From the NCBI GenBank assembly GCA_934141555.1, contig CAKPCK010000012.1, positions 1 to 49,718 of the forward strand: a DNA stretch of 49,718 nucleotides, in the 5' to 3' direction. How positions within the stretch are numbered: position 1 is the stretch's first letter; every line of letters starts with the position of its first letter. A program made the translations under genes and the position numbers. Source of the DNA: an uncultured Clostridia bacterium (GTDB lineage: Bacteria; Bacillota; Clostridia; TANB77; CAG-508). The notes beneath the pieces were generated by a model, which searched no databases, had not been told where the DNA came from, and saw nothing but the letters and a program-made list of their open reading frames with translations. This document shows, one piece after another, positions 8,528 to 18,800 of this stretch.

Positions 8528-9784
8528 TTATTTAAACACAACCTTAAAAGTAGTATATCCACCTACACAATCAACAGAAATCTTACCATTATGATTTACC
8601 ACTATATTTTTAGCAATAGCAAGACCTAAGCCATATCTATTACTATCCCTATTTCTAGACTCATCTGCTCTATAAAATCTCTCAAAAATCTTATCTCTAA
8701 TCTCTTTAGGAATTTCTTTTCCTTTATTAGAAACACTCAAAACAATATCATTCTTTTGTTTTCCAAGAAATACGTTTATCTCTCCATTTTCTTCACTATG
8801 TTTTATTGCATTATCTAATAATATTGCAATAAGCTGTTTTATTTGAACACTGTTACATTTTAATTTCAAATCTTTTTGAATGTTATATTCAAACTTAATT
8901 TTGTTTTCAAACATCAAACTTTCAAAAGTTAATACAGACATTTCCGCAATTTTCGATAAGTCTTCAACATTATAAATTTCTTTATTTTTTCCATTTTCCA
9001 ATTTAGCTAAATCTAATAAATTAGTTATCAGTTCATTCATTCTTTCAGATTCACTTTTTATATTATTTAGCCATTTCTTTTCATTAGGCTCTTTTTCTAA
9101 AGCTTCTGAATTTGCCATAATTACAGCAATTGGAGTTTTTAATTCATGTGATGCATCTGCTATAAATTGTTTTTGTTTATTGAATGTTTCTATTACAGGT
9201 TTTATTATCCAACTTGTTATTTTTATTGAAACTACTATAATTACAATTTCTAATAAAACAAATATAAATATAGATGTTTTTATTAATGACTGTAATTTTT
9301 CTTTTACAAATGAATTATCTAATATTGTTAATGAATTATGCCCTTTAAATGAGTATGAATAATTATTAAAATATAAATTTCTTATATTGATTCCACTTTT
9401 TGAATCATTAGATTTCAAAATTTCTTGTGCAATACTTTTTATTTCTTCATCAGATACATCATTTTGTGTGAAATTTAATATATCAATAACTTCATTATCA
9501 TCATTATATATTACTGTATATGCTGTTGTATCCATTAATACTGGCATAACTTCTTTATCATTTTTTATATCATCTGTATTTTTTTGTGGTTCTGGCTTAT
9601 CTAATTTTTCTTCTTCATTAGGTACTTTATCAAATTTTCTATCATCAATCATATTTAATTTATTTTCAATTTCTGTTTTTTCATGACTATAATCTTGATA
9701 ATTAAAAATACACAAAATACTGCAAAGAAATATAGTTAATATTAAAAATATTACCCAAAATGTTTTTTTCTTTAATTTTTCCAC
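8528..9784 (-). CDS. Membrane sensor histidine kinase (partner of the OmpR-type regulator)
   Basis: This 418-aa kinase has an N-terminal membrane helix (about residues 8-28), an extracytoplasmic loop of about 140 residues that is acidic and Asp/Glu/Asn-rich, and a second helix (about 168-192). The HisKA domain carries the phospho-acceptor H213 in DASHELKTPI. The HATPase domain has the N box (DNAIKHS), and its G-box region reads GLGLAIAKNI. There is little or no recognisable HAMP. It autophosphorylates and passes phosphate to the regulator encoded 13 bp upstream. The acidic sensor loop could bind a cation, which would fit the nearby Mg ATPase, but this is speculative. Its last codons contain the right-hand 17-bp repeat, so its exact C-terminus may have been set by island insertion. 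Confidence 0.9.
   Translation of the reverse strand: MEKLKKKTFWVIFLILTIFLCSILCIFNYQDYSHEKTEIENKLNMIDDRKFDKVPNEEEKLDKPEPQKNTDDIKNDKEVMPVLMDTTAYTVIYNDDNEVIDILNFTQNDVSDEEIKSIAQEILKSNDSKSGINIRNLYFNNYSYSFKGHNSLTILDNSFVKEKLQSLIKTSIFIFVLLEIVIIVVSIKITSWIIKPVIETFNKQKQFIADASHELKTPIAVIMANSEALEKEPNEKKWLNNIKSESERMNELITNLLDLAKLENGKNKEIYNVEDLSKIAEMSVLTFESLMFENKIKFEYNIQKDLKLKCNSVQIKQLIAILLDNAIKHSEENGEINVFLGKQKNDIVLSVSNKGKEIPKEIRDKIFERFYRADESRNRDSNRYGLGLAIAKNIVVNHNGKISVDCVGGYTTFKVVFK
8538..8554 (+). repeat. Right 17-bp direct repeat within the kinase 3' end
   Basis: This copy is identical to 4668-4684. Here it encodes the T-T-F-K-V-V part of the kinase C-terminus on the minus strand. Confidence 0.6.
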
Positions 9785-9797
9785 TTTTATTCTCCTT

Positions 9798-10475
9798 TTA
9801 ACATTCTAATTTATATCCTAAACCTCTAACTGCTTTTATTTGCACATTTGAACCAATAATCTTAATTTTCTTTCTTATAAATGATAAATATGCTTCCAAA
9901 TTGTTTGACTCTGCTTCACTATCTAATCCCCAAATCTTTTCATATAATTGCTCTTTGGGAATTACATGATTCTCATTTTTCATAAAATATTCTAAAAGCA
10001 TAAATTCTTTACATACAACTTCTATGGATTCATTTGTCGTTTTACACAATAATGTTGTTGTTTTTATATTTAATCTTAAATCACCTGCATCTATATAATC
10101 TTTAGAAGCTTGGGCATTTCCTGTTCTTAATTGTGCATTAACCCTAGCAACAAGTTCATCAATATGAAATGGTTTTGTTACATAATCATTTGCCCCTGCA
10201 TCAAATCCTGTTAATTTATCTTCTAACATTGATTTTGCTGTAAGCATAATCACTTTTGATTCTATTTTTTGTTTTCTAATTTCCTGCAAAATTTTAAATC
10301 CATCAATTCCAGGAAGCATTACATCTAAGATTATTAAATCATAAATATTTGTTAATGCATTATCTATCCCTTCTTCTCCATCTCCATAAACATCAACAAT
10401 ATATTGCTCATTTCTTAATCTACTTGCTATTACATCAGCAATTTTAAATTCATCTTCAACTATTAATATTCTCAT
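9798..10475 (-). CDS. OmpR/PhoB-family response regulator
   Basis: This 225-aa regulator has a receiver domain with the acidic pair near D8, phospho-acceptor D51 in LIILDVMLPG and the conserved Lys in VTKPF. A C-terminal winged-helix DNA-binding domain of the OmpR type follows, ending in the usual VRGLGYKLE. I start it at the ATG at 10475, which has AAGGTG six bases upstream. The longer frame would use a GTG at 10484 that overlaps that site. It forms an operon with the kinase (13-bp gap). Neighbouring mgtA and the surface protein are candidate targets, on position only. Confidence 0.92.
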   Translation of the reverse strand: MRILIVEDEFKIADVIASRLRNEQYIVDVYGDGEEGIDNALTNIYDLIILDVMLPGIDGFKILQEIRKQKIESKVIMLTAKSMLEDKLTGFDAGANDYVTKPFHIDELVARVNAQLRTGNAQASKDYIDAGDLRLNIKTTTLLCKTTNESIEVVCKEFMLLEYFMKNENHVIPKEQLYEKIWGLDSEAESNNLEAYLSFIRKKIKIIGSNVQIKAVRGLGYKLEC

Positions 10476-10584
10476 ATAAATCACCTTATATATATTACTT
10501 TTTATTCATTAAATGAATATTAAATTTATATAAAAATTTTACTACATTTTAGATATTTTTTTCAAATTGAATTTTCTATATCTC

Positions 10585-10613
10585 TTGATTTTTGCAAACT
10601 TTGAGGATATAAT
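10585..10613 (+). promoter_or_regulatory. SigA-type promoter of tex
   Basis: TTGATT (10585-10590), a 17-bp spacer and TATAAT (10608-10613) precede the tex ribosome-binding site AAAGGA. The promoter lies inside the extended ORF, supporting the later start at 10645. Confidence 0.7.
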
Positions 10614-10644
10614 TTGTAAAGGTAAATTTAGAAAGGACAAGACT

Positions 10645-12831
10645 ATGGATAAAATTATAAATAAAATAGCAGAAGAATTAAATGTAAAAAATACACAAGT
10701 AGAAAATGCTGTAAAATTAATTGATGAAGGAAATACAATTCCATTTATCGCACGTTACAGAAAAGAAGCTACAGGTGGGTTAAGTGATGAAATTTTAAGA
10801 GATTTAGGAGAAAGACTTACATATCTTAGAAACTTAGAAACAAGAAAAGGTGAAATTATAAAATCAATTGATGAACAAGGAAAATTGACTGATGAATTAA
10901 CTATTGCAATTGCATCAGCTGAAACACTTGCAGAAGTTGAAGATTTATACAGACCATTTAAACAAAAGAAAAAGACAAGAGCTACTGTTGCAAAAGCTAA
11001 AGGATTAGAACCATTAGCAGATATTATTATTGCACAAGAAGAGAAAAAAGATATTAATGAAATTGCTCAAAAATTTGTAAATATTGATAATTTATCTGAT
11101 GAAGATAAAAATAATAAAGATAAAGTTGTTGCAACAGCTGAAGAAGCAATTCAAGGTGCTTTAGATATTATCGCTGAAAATATTTCTGATAACGCAAAAT
11201 ATAGAAAATATATCAAAAAAATATGTTATCGTGAAGGTACTATTGTAACAAAATCTGCAAAACCTGATGAAAAATCTAATTATGAAATGTATTATGAATT
11301 TGCCGAATTAGTACATAAACTTCCAAGTCATAGAATTTTAGCTATTAATAGAGGTGAAACTGAAGATTTTCTAAAAGTATCTATTGAAAAACCTACAGAT
11401 AAAATTTTATATTATATTCAAAAAGATATAATAAAAGGAAAAACTCAATTTACAGAAATGCTTACAAATACAATTGAAGATGCTTTTACAAGATTAATTG
11501 AACCATCTATTGATCGAGAAATTCGTTCAGATTTAACTGAAAAAGCTGAAGAAAAAGCAATCAAAGTATTTGGTCAAAATGCTAAACAATTATTATTAGG
11601 TGCTCCTATAAAAGGTAAAACTGTTATGGGATTTGACCCTGCTTATAGAACTGGTTGTAAAATAGCTGTAATTGATGAAACAGGAAAAGTTTTAGACATA
11701 GCTACAGTATATCCTACAGCACCACAAAATGATGTTGAAGGTGCAAAGAAAACTTTATTAGATTTAATAAATAAAGACCATGTTGATATGATTGCAATTG
11801 GAAATGGTACTGCATCTCGTGAATCTGAAATGTTTGTTTCAGATATGATTAAAGAAGTAAAACATGATATTTGTTATGTAATTGTTAGTGAAGCAGGTGC
11901 ATCTGTATATTCTGCCTCAAAACTTGCAACAGAAGAATATCCTGATATAAATGTATCAATAAGAGGTGCTATTTCAATAGCTCGTAGATTACAAGATCCT
12001 CTTGCTGAATTAGTAAAAATTGACCCAAAAGCAATTGGTGTTGGTCAATATCAACATGATGTAAATCAAAAGAAATTATCAGAAAGCTTAACAGGTGTTG
12101 TAGAAGATAGTGTAAACAAAGTTGGTGTTGATGTAAATACTGCAACTCCTTCTCTACTTTCATATGTTTCTGGAATTAATAATACAATTGCAAAAAATAT
12201 TGTAAAATATAGAGATGAAAATGGTAAATTAAAAGAAAGAAAAGAATTATTAAAAGTTCCAAAGCTTGGAAAAGTTGCTTATGAACAATGTGCCGGATTT
12301 ATTAGAATTCCTGATGGAAAAAATCCATTAGAAAATACAGCTGTTCACCCAGAAAGTTATGAGCAAACTGAAAAATTATTAGAATTATTAGGATTTAAAA
12401 TTGAGGATTTAAAAAATAAAGAAAATTTGAATTCTTTAAGAGAAAAATTAAAATCAGTAAATATTGAGGAAACTGCAAAAACACTTGATATTGGTGAAAT
12501 GACATTAGCTGATATAATATCAGAATTATCAAAACCTGGTCGTGACCCAAGAGAAGATATGCCAAAACCTGTTCTTCGTAGTGATGTTTTAAAATTTGAA
12601 GATTTAACTGAAGGAATGGTACTTACAGGTACTGTTCGTAACGTTATCGATTTTGGTGCATTTGTTGACATTGGTGTAAAATATGATGGACTTGTTCATA
12701 TTTCCGAAATGAGTGATTCATATGTTAAATCCCCTTCTGAAGTCGTTTCTGTTGGAGATATTGTAAAAGTTAAAGTTATAAAAATTGATCAAGAACGTAA
12801 AAAAGTTGGTCTTTCTATGAAAATATCATAG
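10645..12831 (+). CDS. tex: Tex family RNA-binding transcription accessory protein
   Basis: This 728-aa protein is full length for Tex. It begins with the helical N-terminal region (PFIARYRKEATGGL). The YqgF/RNase H-like domain follows in the middle (VMGFDPAYRTGCKIAV). Next come helix-hairpin-helix motifs (LLSYVSGINNTIAKNIVKYR and a KVPKLG region). It ends with an S1 RNA-binding domain (GTVRNVIDFGAFVDIGVKYDGLVHISEM). Tex is a conserved nucleic-acid-binding factor linked to transcription and RNA turnover; its detailed role in Firmicutes is unsettled. The start was moved 26 codons in from the longest ORF because AAAGGA precedes ATG 10645 and the promoter overlaps the extension. It is a single gene with its own promoter and terminator. 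Confidence 0.93.
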   Translation: MDKIINKIAEELNVKNTQVENAVKLIDEGNTIPFIARYRKEATGGLSDEILRDLGERLTYLRNLETRKGEIIKSIDEQGKLTDELTIAIASAETLAEVEDLYRPFKQKKKTRATVAKAKGLEPLADIIIAQEEKKDINEIAQKFVNIDNLSDEDKNNKDKVVATAEEAIQGALDIIAENISDNAKYRKYIKKICYREGTIVTKSAKPDEKSNYEMYYEFAELVHKLPSHRILAINRGETEDFLKVSIEKPTDKILYYIQKDIIKGKTQFTEMLTNTIEDAFTRLIEPSIDREIRSDLTEKAEEKAIKVFGQNAKQLLLGAPIKGKTVMGFDPAYRTGCKIAVIDETGKVLDIATVYPTAPQNDVEGAKKTLLDLINKDHVDMIAIGNGTASRESEMFVSDMIKEVKHDICYVIVSEAGASVYSASKLATEEYPDINVSIRGAISIARRLQDPLAELVKIDPKAIGVGQYQHDVNQKKLSESLTGVVEDSVNKVGVDVNTATPSLLSYVSGINNTIAKNIVKYRDENGKLKERKELLKVPKLGKVAYEQCAGFIRIPDGKNPLENTAVHPESYEQTEKLLELLGFKIEDLKNKENLNSLREKLKSVNIEETAKTLDIGEMTLADIISELSKPGRDPREDMPKPVLRSDVLKFEDLTEGMVLTGTVRNVIDFGAFVDIGVKYDGLVHISEMSDSYVKSPSEVVSVGDIVKVKVIKIDQERKKVGLSMKIS

Positions 12832-12852
12832 TTCGGCTACAAAATATAAAGT

Positions 12853-12890
12853 AAAAAACAGGACTTAGAAAAATCTAAACCCTGTTTTTA
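12853..12890. terminator. Bidirectional terminator between tex and the HD-GYP regulator
   Basis: AAACAGG (12856-12862) pairs with CCTGTTT (12881-12887), with an inner TAGA/TCTA pair, and T-rich tracts on both strands serve the two convergent genes. Confidence 0.75.
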
Positions 12891-12892
12891 TT

Positions 12893-13957
12893 TTATTCAC
12901 TAACATATTTGTCTTGTATTTCTTGTATTTTTTCATAATTATTATTTAAAATATAAAGAAAAGCTTCAGCTATTTGAGGATCAAATTGTGTACCTTCACA
13001 TCTTTTTATTTCATCTTTTACATGTTCAATATCAATTGGACCTCTATAACTTCTTCTACTTGTCATAGCATCAAATGTGTCTGCAACAGCTGCTATTCTA
13101 GCCAAATATGGTATTTCTTCACCTTTTAACCTTCCAGGATATCCTGTTCCGTCATATTTTTCATGATGATGTTTTACTATTGGAATAATGTCTTTAAATA
13201 TATCTGCAGACCCTAATATATGTGCACCTATTGCTGGATGATTTTTTATTTGTGAATATTCATCATCTGAAAGCTTACTTGGTTTTAATAATATACTATC
13301 AGGTATTCCAATTTTTCCAATATCATGGAATAATCCACCTACTCTTAAAGTTTTTATTTGATCTTCTGGTAATCCTAATTTTTGACCAATTAAAACTGAA
13401 TATTCTGAAACTCTATCTGAATGACCTCTTGTATATGTATCTTTTGCTTCTACGGCAAATCTTAAAGTTTCAACCATTTCTAAATAAGCTTTTTCAAGTT
13501 TATCATTTGATTCTGAAAGTTCCTCATTTATTCTTTTAATTTCTTCCATTTGTTTAACAGATTTTATACCAGATTCAACTAATAATTGTAATTGATCAAA
13601 TTTATCACTTTTTTCACAATATCCTTGGATATCTAATCTTCTAATTGTTTCTAATGGTGGAGCCATATCTTTATGTCCTGTTAATAATAATATGTATAAT
13701 TCTTTATTGAACTTTCTTATTTCTTCTACAACTTCATCTCCATGTAAAGGTGTCATCATAAAATCTAATAACATTAAATCAAAATGTTCCTTTTTTACTA
13801 ATTCTATTGCTTCTACTGGATCTTGTGCCCCATAAAATTCATATTCAGAATTATCAAAAAGCACTGTTAAAGAATCAAGTATTCCTTCTTCATCATCTAC
13901 TCCAATTATTCTATATTTTCTTTCTTCATTTAATTGATTTTGTAATGCTTTTCTCAT
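12893..13957 (-). CDS. Response regulator with HD-GYP output domain (c-di-GMP phosphodiesterase type)
   Basis: This 354-aa protein has an N-terminal receiver with phospho-acceptor Asp near residue 65 (LLLDFMMTP) and a short coiled linker (about 125-165). The HD-GYP domain carries GHSDRV, FHDIGKIGIPD, HPxIGAHIL, HHEKYDGTGYPG and VADTFDAMTSRRSYR. All the key metal and GYP residues are present, so it should be an active hydrolase of cyclic di-GMP or a related dinucleotide. The start at 13957 has AAGGAG ten bases upstream; the longer frame starts at a GTG. It is the last gene of the apparent NRPS-kinase-regulator unit, 75 bp after the kinase. The receiver links kinase activity to second-messenger breakdown. 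Confidence 0.9.
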   Translation of the reverse strand: MRKALQNQLNEERKYRIIGVDDEEGILDSLTVLFDNSEYEFYGAQDPVEAIELVKKEHFDLMLLDFMMTPLHGDEVVEEIRKFNKELYILLLTGHKDMAPPLETIRRLDIQGYCEKSDKFDQLQLLVESGIKSVKQMEEIKRINEELSESNDKLEKAYLEMVETLRFAVEAKDTYTRGHSDRVSEYSVLIGQKLGLPEDQIKTLRVGGLFHDIGKIGIPDSILLKPSKLSDDEYSQIKNHPAIGAHILGSADIFKDIIPIVKHHHEKYDGTGYPGRLKGEEIPYLARIAAVADTFDAMTSRRSYRGPIDIEHVKDEIKRCEGTQFDPQIAEAFLYILNNNYEKIQEIQDKYVSE

Positions 13958-14032
13958 TAGTTCTCTACTCCTTCTTGTATAAGATTTTATCACTCATTCT
14001 GAGACATATAGTCTTTTTAACTATATCTTTTA

Positions 14033-15850
14033 TTATTTATTTATAGGAATCAAAATATTAAATGTTGTTCCTTTTCCCTCTTCTGTTTTATATGTAATAT
14101 CTCCTCCAAAATGTGCCTTAACATTTGAATAAGACATATATAATCCAAGCCCTGTACCATTTTTTCCTTTTGTAGTAACCATTTCTTTAAATAATCTGTC
14201 TTGTACTTCTCTTGGAAGTCCTCCTGCAAAATCTGTAATAGAAATATTTATATAATTATCTATTTTATTTATTTCTAATTGTATATTTTGATCATGTTTT
14301 CCATCATATGCTTGTATTGCGTTTGAAATCATATTATTTACAACTTGTACTAAAACATTTACATTTCCATGTATAATTTGATTTTCATCTATCTTCATCA
14401 ATACATTTAAATAAATATATGCATTTTTTAATTCATGTTTCATTAATATATTTACTCTTTTTATTAACTCTGTAACTGTAAATTCTTCTGTATCATCTGT
14501 TGATAATGATGCAACAGCTTGTCCTTTTACTGTTGTAATAATATCTGACATATATTCCAAATGTGCTCTTATTTTTGGTATCCATTCTTCCATATCTTTT
14601 GCAATATCATGATGATCTTGTGAATTTACAAGTGGGTCATCTATTGATTCATCATATTCTTTTATTAAATTTTCTAATCCTTGTGTAGCACCTGCTATAG
14701 ACATTATAGGTGTTTTTAAGTTATGTGCTATCCCACCTATCAATTGTCCTAGTCCTGCTAAACGTTCTCTTTCCATTAAGATGTCTTGATTATTTTTTAT
14801 TGTCTCCATATCTTCTTTATGTTGTGTTATATCTTTTAATAAAAATAATGTTCCTAATGAATTATTGTCTGAATTTATAGGTGTTATTTCTATTCTAAAA
14901 TATTTTCTTATTTCTACAAATTGCTGTTCAAATGATACTGTTGTTTCTGTAGAATTTGCTTTTTTTATTGATTTACTAATCTTTTCTACTACTTGATCTG
15001 AAATCTTCCTTTGTTGTAAAAATCTTATAAAATTTTTACTTCTTATATCATCTGAACTTAATTTAAATATATCAAGAAATGTTTTATTAAAATCTGTAAT
15101 TACATTATTATCATCTAAAACTACATATCCGTCAGATATTCTATCAACTATTTTTTGTAAGGCTATTGGTGTTACATTTAAAAACTGGAATTTAAATATT
15201 GCTATTGCACAACATATAATTGTTATAGTAAATGTTATTGGTGTTACATATATTGACATTGGTATTATTTTAAATGTTCCTAAAATATTTACAATTACAG
15301 GTACACTTACCCCTAAAACAATTAATAATGATTGTTTTGAAAAGAAACCAGAATTTTTTATTGAAAATTTTAGCATATATATTATTCCTAATCCCAACAA
15401 TATATATGAATATATATTATGGATAACCATATATGGTCCATACACTGTATCTGCTATACTAGTTGAATATTGTTTATAAAATAAATGATGATAATCATTT
15501 GTCCATAAAATTAATAATGAGATTATAGGAATTATAAATAACACAATATATTTTTTCTTAAATTGTATTTTTGTATTTTCAAAAGAAAGTCCTGTAAAAT
15601 ATACACTTATTGGTAAAAAACATGTTCCTATATACACAAAATAATCAAAGTATATTGGTTTTATACCAAGTTTTTGTGAAAATAATATTTGAGTAATCTG
15701 TCCAATTGTGCATATTAATAAACATATTAAATTAAACGAAAATATTTTCTTTATTTGTTTTTTACTTTTAGACTTTAAAATACTAGTTAATAGCACTCCA
15801 TTAGCAATTGCCGCTATTAACAATAAAACCAATGTTATATCAATTTTCAT
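14033..15850 (-). CDS. 7TM-type sensor histidine kinase
   Basis: This 605-aa kinase has an N-terminal block of about seven hydrophobic helices (residues 1-225) resembling the 7TM sensor module of many Firmicutes kinases. A PAS domain follows (about 230-345, with D-x-N-K-T-F). The HisKA helix carries H376 in GGIAHNLKTPI. The HATPase domain has N-box NMISNAIQAYDG, then DFAGGLP and GTGLGLYMS. An all-membrane sensor suits a hydrophobic or membrane-associated ligand. The gene starts 19 bp after the NRPS stop with an AAAGGAG site and is followed by the HD-GYP regulator, so all three look co-transcribed. The simplest reading is that it phosphorylates that regulator. That it senses the NRPS product is my inference from gene order. 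Confidence 0.9.
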   Translation of the reverse strand: MKIDITLVLLLIAAIANGVLLTSILKSKSKKQIKKIFSFNLICLLICTIGQITQILFSQKLGIKPIYFDYFVYIGTCFLPISVYFTGLSFENTKIQFKKKYIVLFIIPIISLLILWTNDYHHLFYKQYSTSIADTVYGPYMVIHNIYSYILLGLGIIYMLKFSIKNSGFFSKQSLLIVLGVSVPVIVNILGTFKIIPMSIYVTPITFTITIICCAIAIFKFQFLNVTPIALQKIVDRISDGYVVLDDNNVITDFNKTFLDIFKLSSDDIRSKNFIRFLQQRKISDQVVEKISKSIKKANSTETTVSFEQQFVEIRKYFRIEITPINSDNNSLGTLFLLKDITQHKEDMETIKNNQDILMERERLAGLGQLIGGIAHNLKTPIMSIAGATQGLENLIKEYDESIDDPLVNSQDHHDIAKDMEEWIPKIRAHLEYMSDIITTVKGQAVASLSTDDTEEFTVTELIKRVNILMKHELKNAYIYLNVLMKIDENQIIHGNVNVLVQVVNNMISNAIQAYDGKHDQNIQLEINKIDNYINISITDFAGGLPREVQDRLFKEMVTTKGKNGTGLGLYMSYSNVKAHFGGDITYKTEEGKGTTFNILIPINK

Positions 15851-15869
15851 TTTTATTTTCTCCTTTGTT

Positions 15870-18800
15870 TTATATGTATTTAATTTGGTTTAAATATTTT
15901 ATATATTTTTTTATATATTCTTCATTTATATCAGGCCATTCAAAATCAATTAGTTTTAAATATCTTGTTGAAAGATCTGCATTCGGAATTACATAATTTA
16001 CTAAATTTAATAATTTATTATCATCTAAATCTGTAATTATACCATTTATTTTATTCTTTTGCTCATTATTTTTCAACACATTTGTGATATTATTTTGAAA
16101 TTCTTCATCAGAAATTGGTTTTATATCTATTCCAATCTTGGTTAAAATTTCTAGTAAACTACTTATTTTTATAAAATTATTGTCAAATAAGTGTAATACC
16201 GTCATTTCACAATTATGTTCAATTACTTTTACTATAGCTTCTGCCAACACATCAACAGGTGTAAACTCTAATGAATGGTTTAAGTATTTGTTTTGAATTA
16301 CTCCTAATGCAATTATAGATTTTATTCTACTCACAAATGCATTTTCAGATATATTAATTTGAAACTTTCCATCAGTATATCTACTTGTTACATTACCTAT
16401 TCTTAATATACATGCATTTAATCCTTTTGGAATTTCTTCTAATATTTCTCTTTCTGCTTCAAATTTAGTATACACATATATATTACTAAAGTCTTGTCCT
16501 ATATATAATTGATTTTCTTTAAATTCAACTTTTTCTTCGCAATTTTCTAACTTATTTCCTGAAACACTTAATGTTGAAATATAAAATAATTTCTTGCTAA
16601 ACCTTTTACAAAATTTGATTACGTTTTCTGTTCCAATAACATTAGTATCATTAAATTCATTTATTTTTCCATAATGTTTTACTATAGCTGCTGAATGAAT
16701 AACACAGTCAATATTTTGTGCAATCTCATTATAATTATTTATATTACTTTGGCCAAGCAAATCATCTGTAATATCCCCATTAATAATTTTTATTTTATTT
16801 CCTAATAGTGAATTATATTTATCACCGAAATAAAAATTCATAATCTTTCTCAATCTTTCTTCAGGATCTGTCATAGATTTTTTTCTTACTAAACAATATA
16901 TCTGGTTGGCACCTGATATAATCAATCTTTCTAATATATGAACTCCTACGAATCCTGTTGCACCTATTAACAAAACATTATTAATTTTTTTGCTTTTTCC
17001 AACATGTATATTATTAATATTATTTTGAGACAATAAATTATTTATATTAGTATAATCATATTTTTTCTCTTCACTCTTTTTTATTTTTTTACTATCTTTT
17101 TCTGATAACAATCTTATCGTTGGATTTGAAAAGATATCAGAATAAGTCAATGCTAATCCTTTATTTAATGCTTCTATTTGAAATTTTATAGCTATTAATG
17201 AATCTCCACCTAAATCGAAGAAATTATCATCAATTCCTACTTTTTCTTGCATTAATAATTTTTTTAATATTTCAGAAATATCACGTTCAAACTTATTTCT
17301 TGGCTCAACATATTGTGTATTAACAGAAAAATCTTTTGGTAATTCTTCTTTATCAATTTTTCCATTAGGCGTTATTGGAAATTTATCTAATTGTACCATA
17401 AAATTCGGAACCATGTACTCTGCTAAAATTCCTTTTAAAAATGTTTCTAAATCTTTTGTTGATACTTTTTTTTCAGCAATATAATATGTTGCAATATAAA
17501 CTTTTTCACCTTTTTTTACTGTGGTTGTATATGCTTTTATTATATTAGGATAATTCATAACTATATTGTTGATTTCGTTTAATTCTATTCTATGTCCTGA
17601 TATCTTAACTTGAGAATCATTTCTACCAATAAAGTTTATTGTACCATCTGCATTCCATTTTGCCATATCACCTGTTTTATACATTTTTTTATTAAACTTA
17701 TTACAAGTTTCATTAATAAAACTTTTCTTATTATCTTCATCTCTATTTATATATCCATTTCCGACTCCACTACCTGAAACATAAATTTCACCTGGTATTC
17801 CGATTGGCTGTAAGTTTTTATCTGTATTTAGTATATATATATTATTATTTTTTAATGGTTTTCCTATAGAAACTATTCCATCTGTCTTATCTTCACTATA
17901 TATAAATGCTGTACAACAAACTGTTGTCTCTGTTGGTCCATATCCATTTATTATTTGCATTTGTGGATTAAGTCCAAAAAACTTATTTAATACACTTTTC
18001 CTTATCGGCTCAACTCCAACTAATATTTTGTTTATCTCAATATTTTTCTCTTCTTTTAATAAATTATATATTTCTTCCAATATGTTAGGTGGTATATATA
18101 ATCCAGTTATTTTATTGGTTAATATAGAATTTTTATATTTAAGAATATCTTTTATACTTTCTTCTTCATATAATACTAATGTTGCTCCATTTAATATTGC
18201 AAAAAATATTTCCCACATACTTACATCAAATGAAATATTAGTTGTTGCTAAAATCCTGTCTTTTCTTCCTATATTATTTTTATAATATTGATTAAATGCA
18301 TATATAAAATTTACTAAATTATTATGCCTAATTTGGACACCTTTGGGTCTTCCAGTTGAACCAGATGTATATATTATATATGCAATGTTATCAGCTTTTA
18401 CATCACTCTTGAAATCAATTTCTTTTTTCTCTATTATTTTTTTCCAATTCTCTATCTTATAAACTATTCCATTAAATTGATATGTTTCATCATTTTGTGT
18501 TATTAATACTTTAGCATTACTATCTTGTAACATATATTCTTTTCTTTCTCTTGGATAATCTATATAAATTGGCATATAAATAGCACCAATTTTCAATATT
18601 CCAATTATTGAAATTATCAATTCTATAGATCTGTTTAAGCAAACTCCAACAACATCACCATTTTTTATTCCATTTTTTTGCAATACTTGTGCTACATAAT
18701 TTGATTTTTCTTCAAGCTCTTTATATGTTATTTTAAAATCACCTTGTACCACTGCCAATACATTCTTATTTTTTTGTACTTGATTTTCAAACAATTCAAT

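Larger units (their letters stand above)
4668..8554. mobile_element. Putative small genomic island bounded by 17-bp direct repeats
   Basis: The exact 17-mer ACAACCTTAAAAGTAGT occurs at 4668-4684, just after the mgtA stop, and at 8538-8554, inside the last codons of the histidine kinase gene. Similarity extends leftward to about 20 of 22 positions. Between the copies are a decayed relaxase-like tail and a three-gene operon that looks less AT-biased than its neighbours. The geometry fits site-specific integration at the 3' end of a gene, with the element restoring that end. If one repeat plus the insert is removed, the kinase frame continues into the mgtA 3' end and stops at 4640 with a slightly longer tail. 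No integrase or transposase is present, so the element would be a remnant or immobile. Chance duplication in AT-rich DNA cannot be excluded. Confidence 0.5.

Noticed and set aside
10567..10644. 26-codon N-terminal extension of Tex
   Set aside because: It contains the promoter and lacks a ribosome-binding site; family members start at the ATG at 10645.
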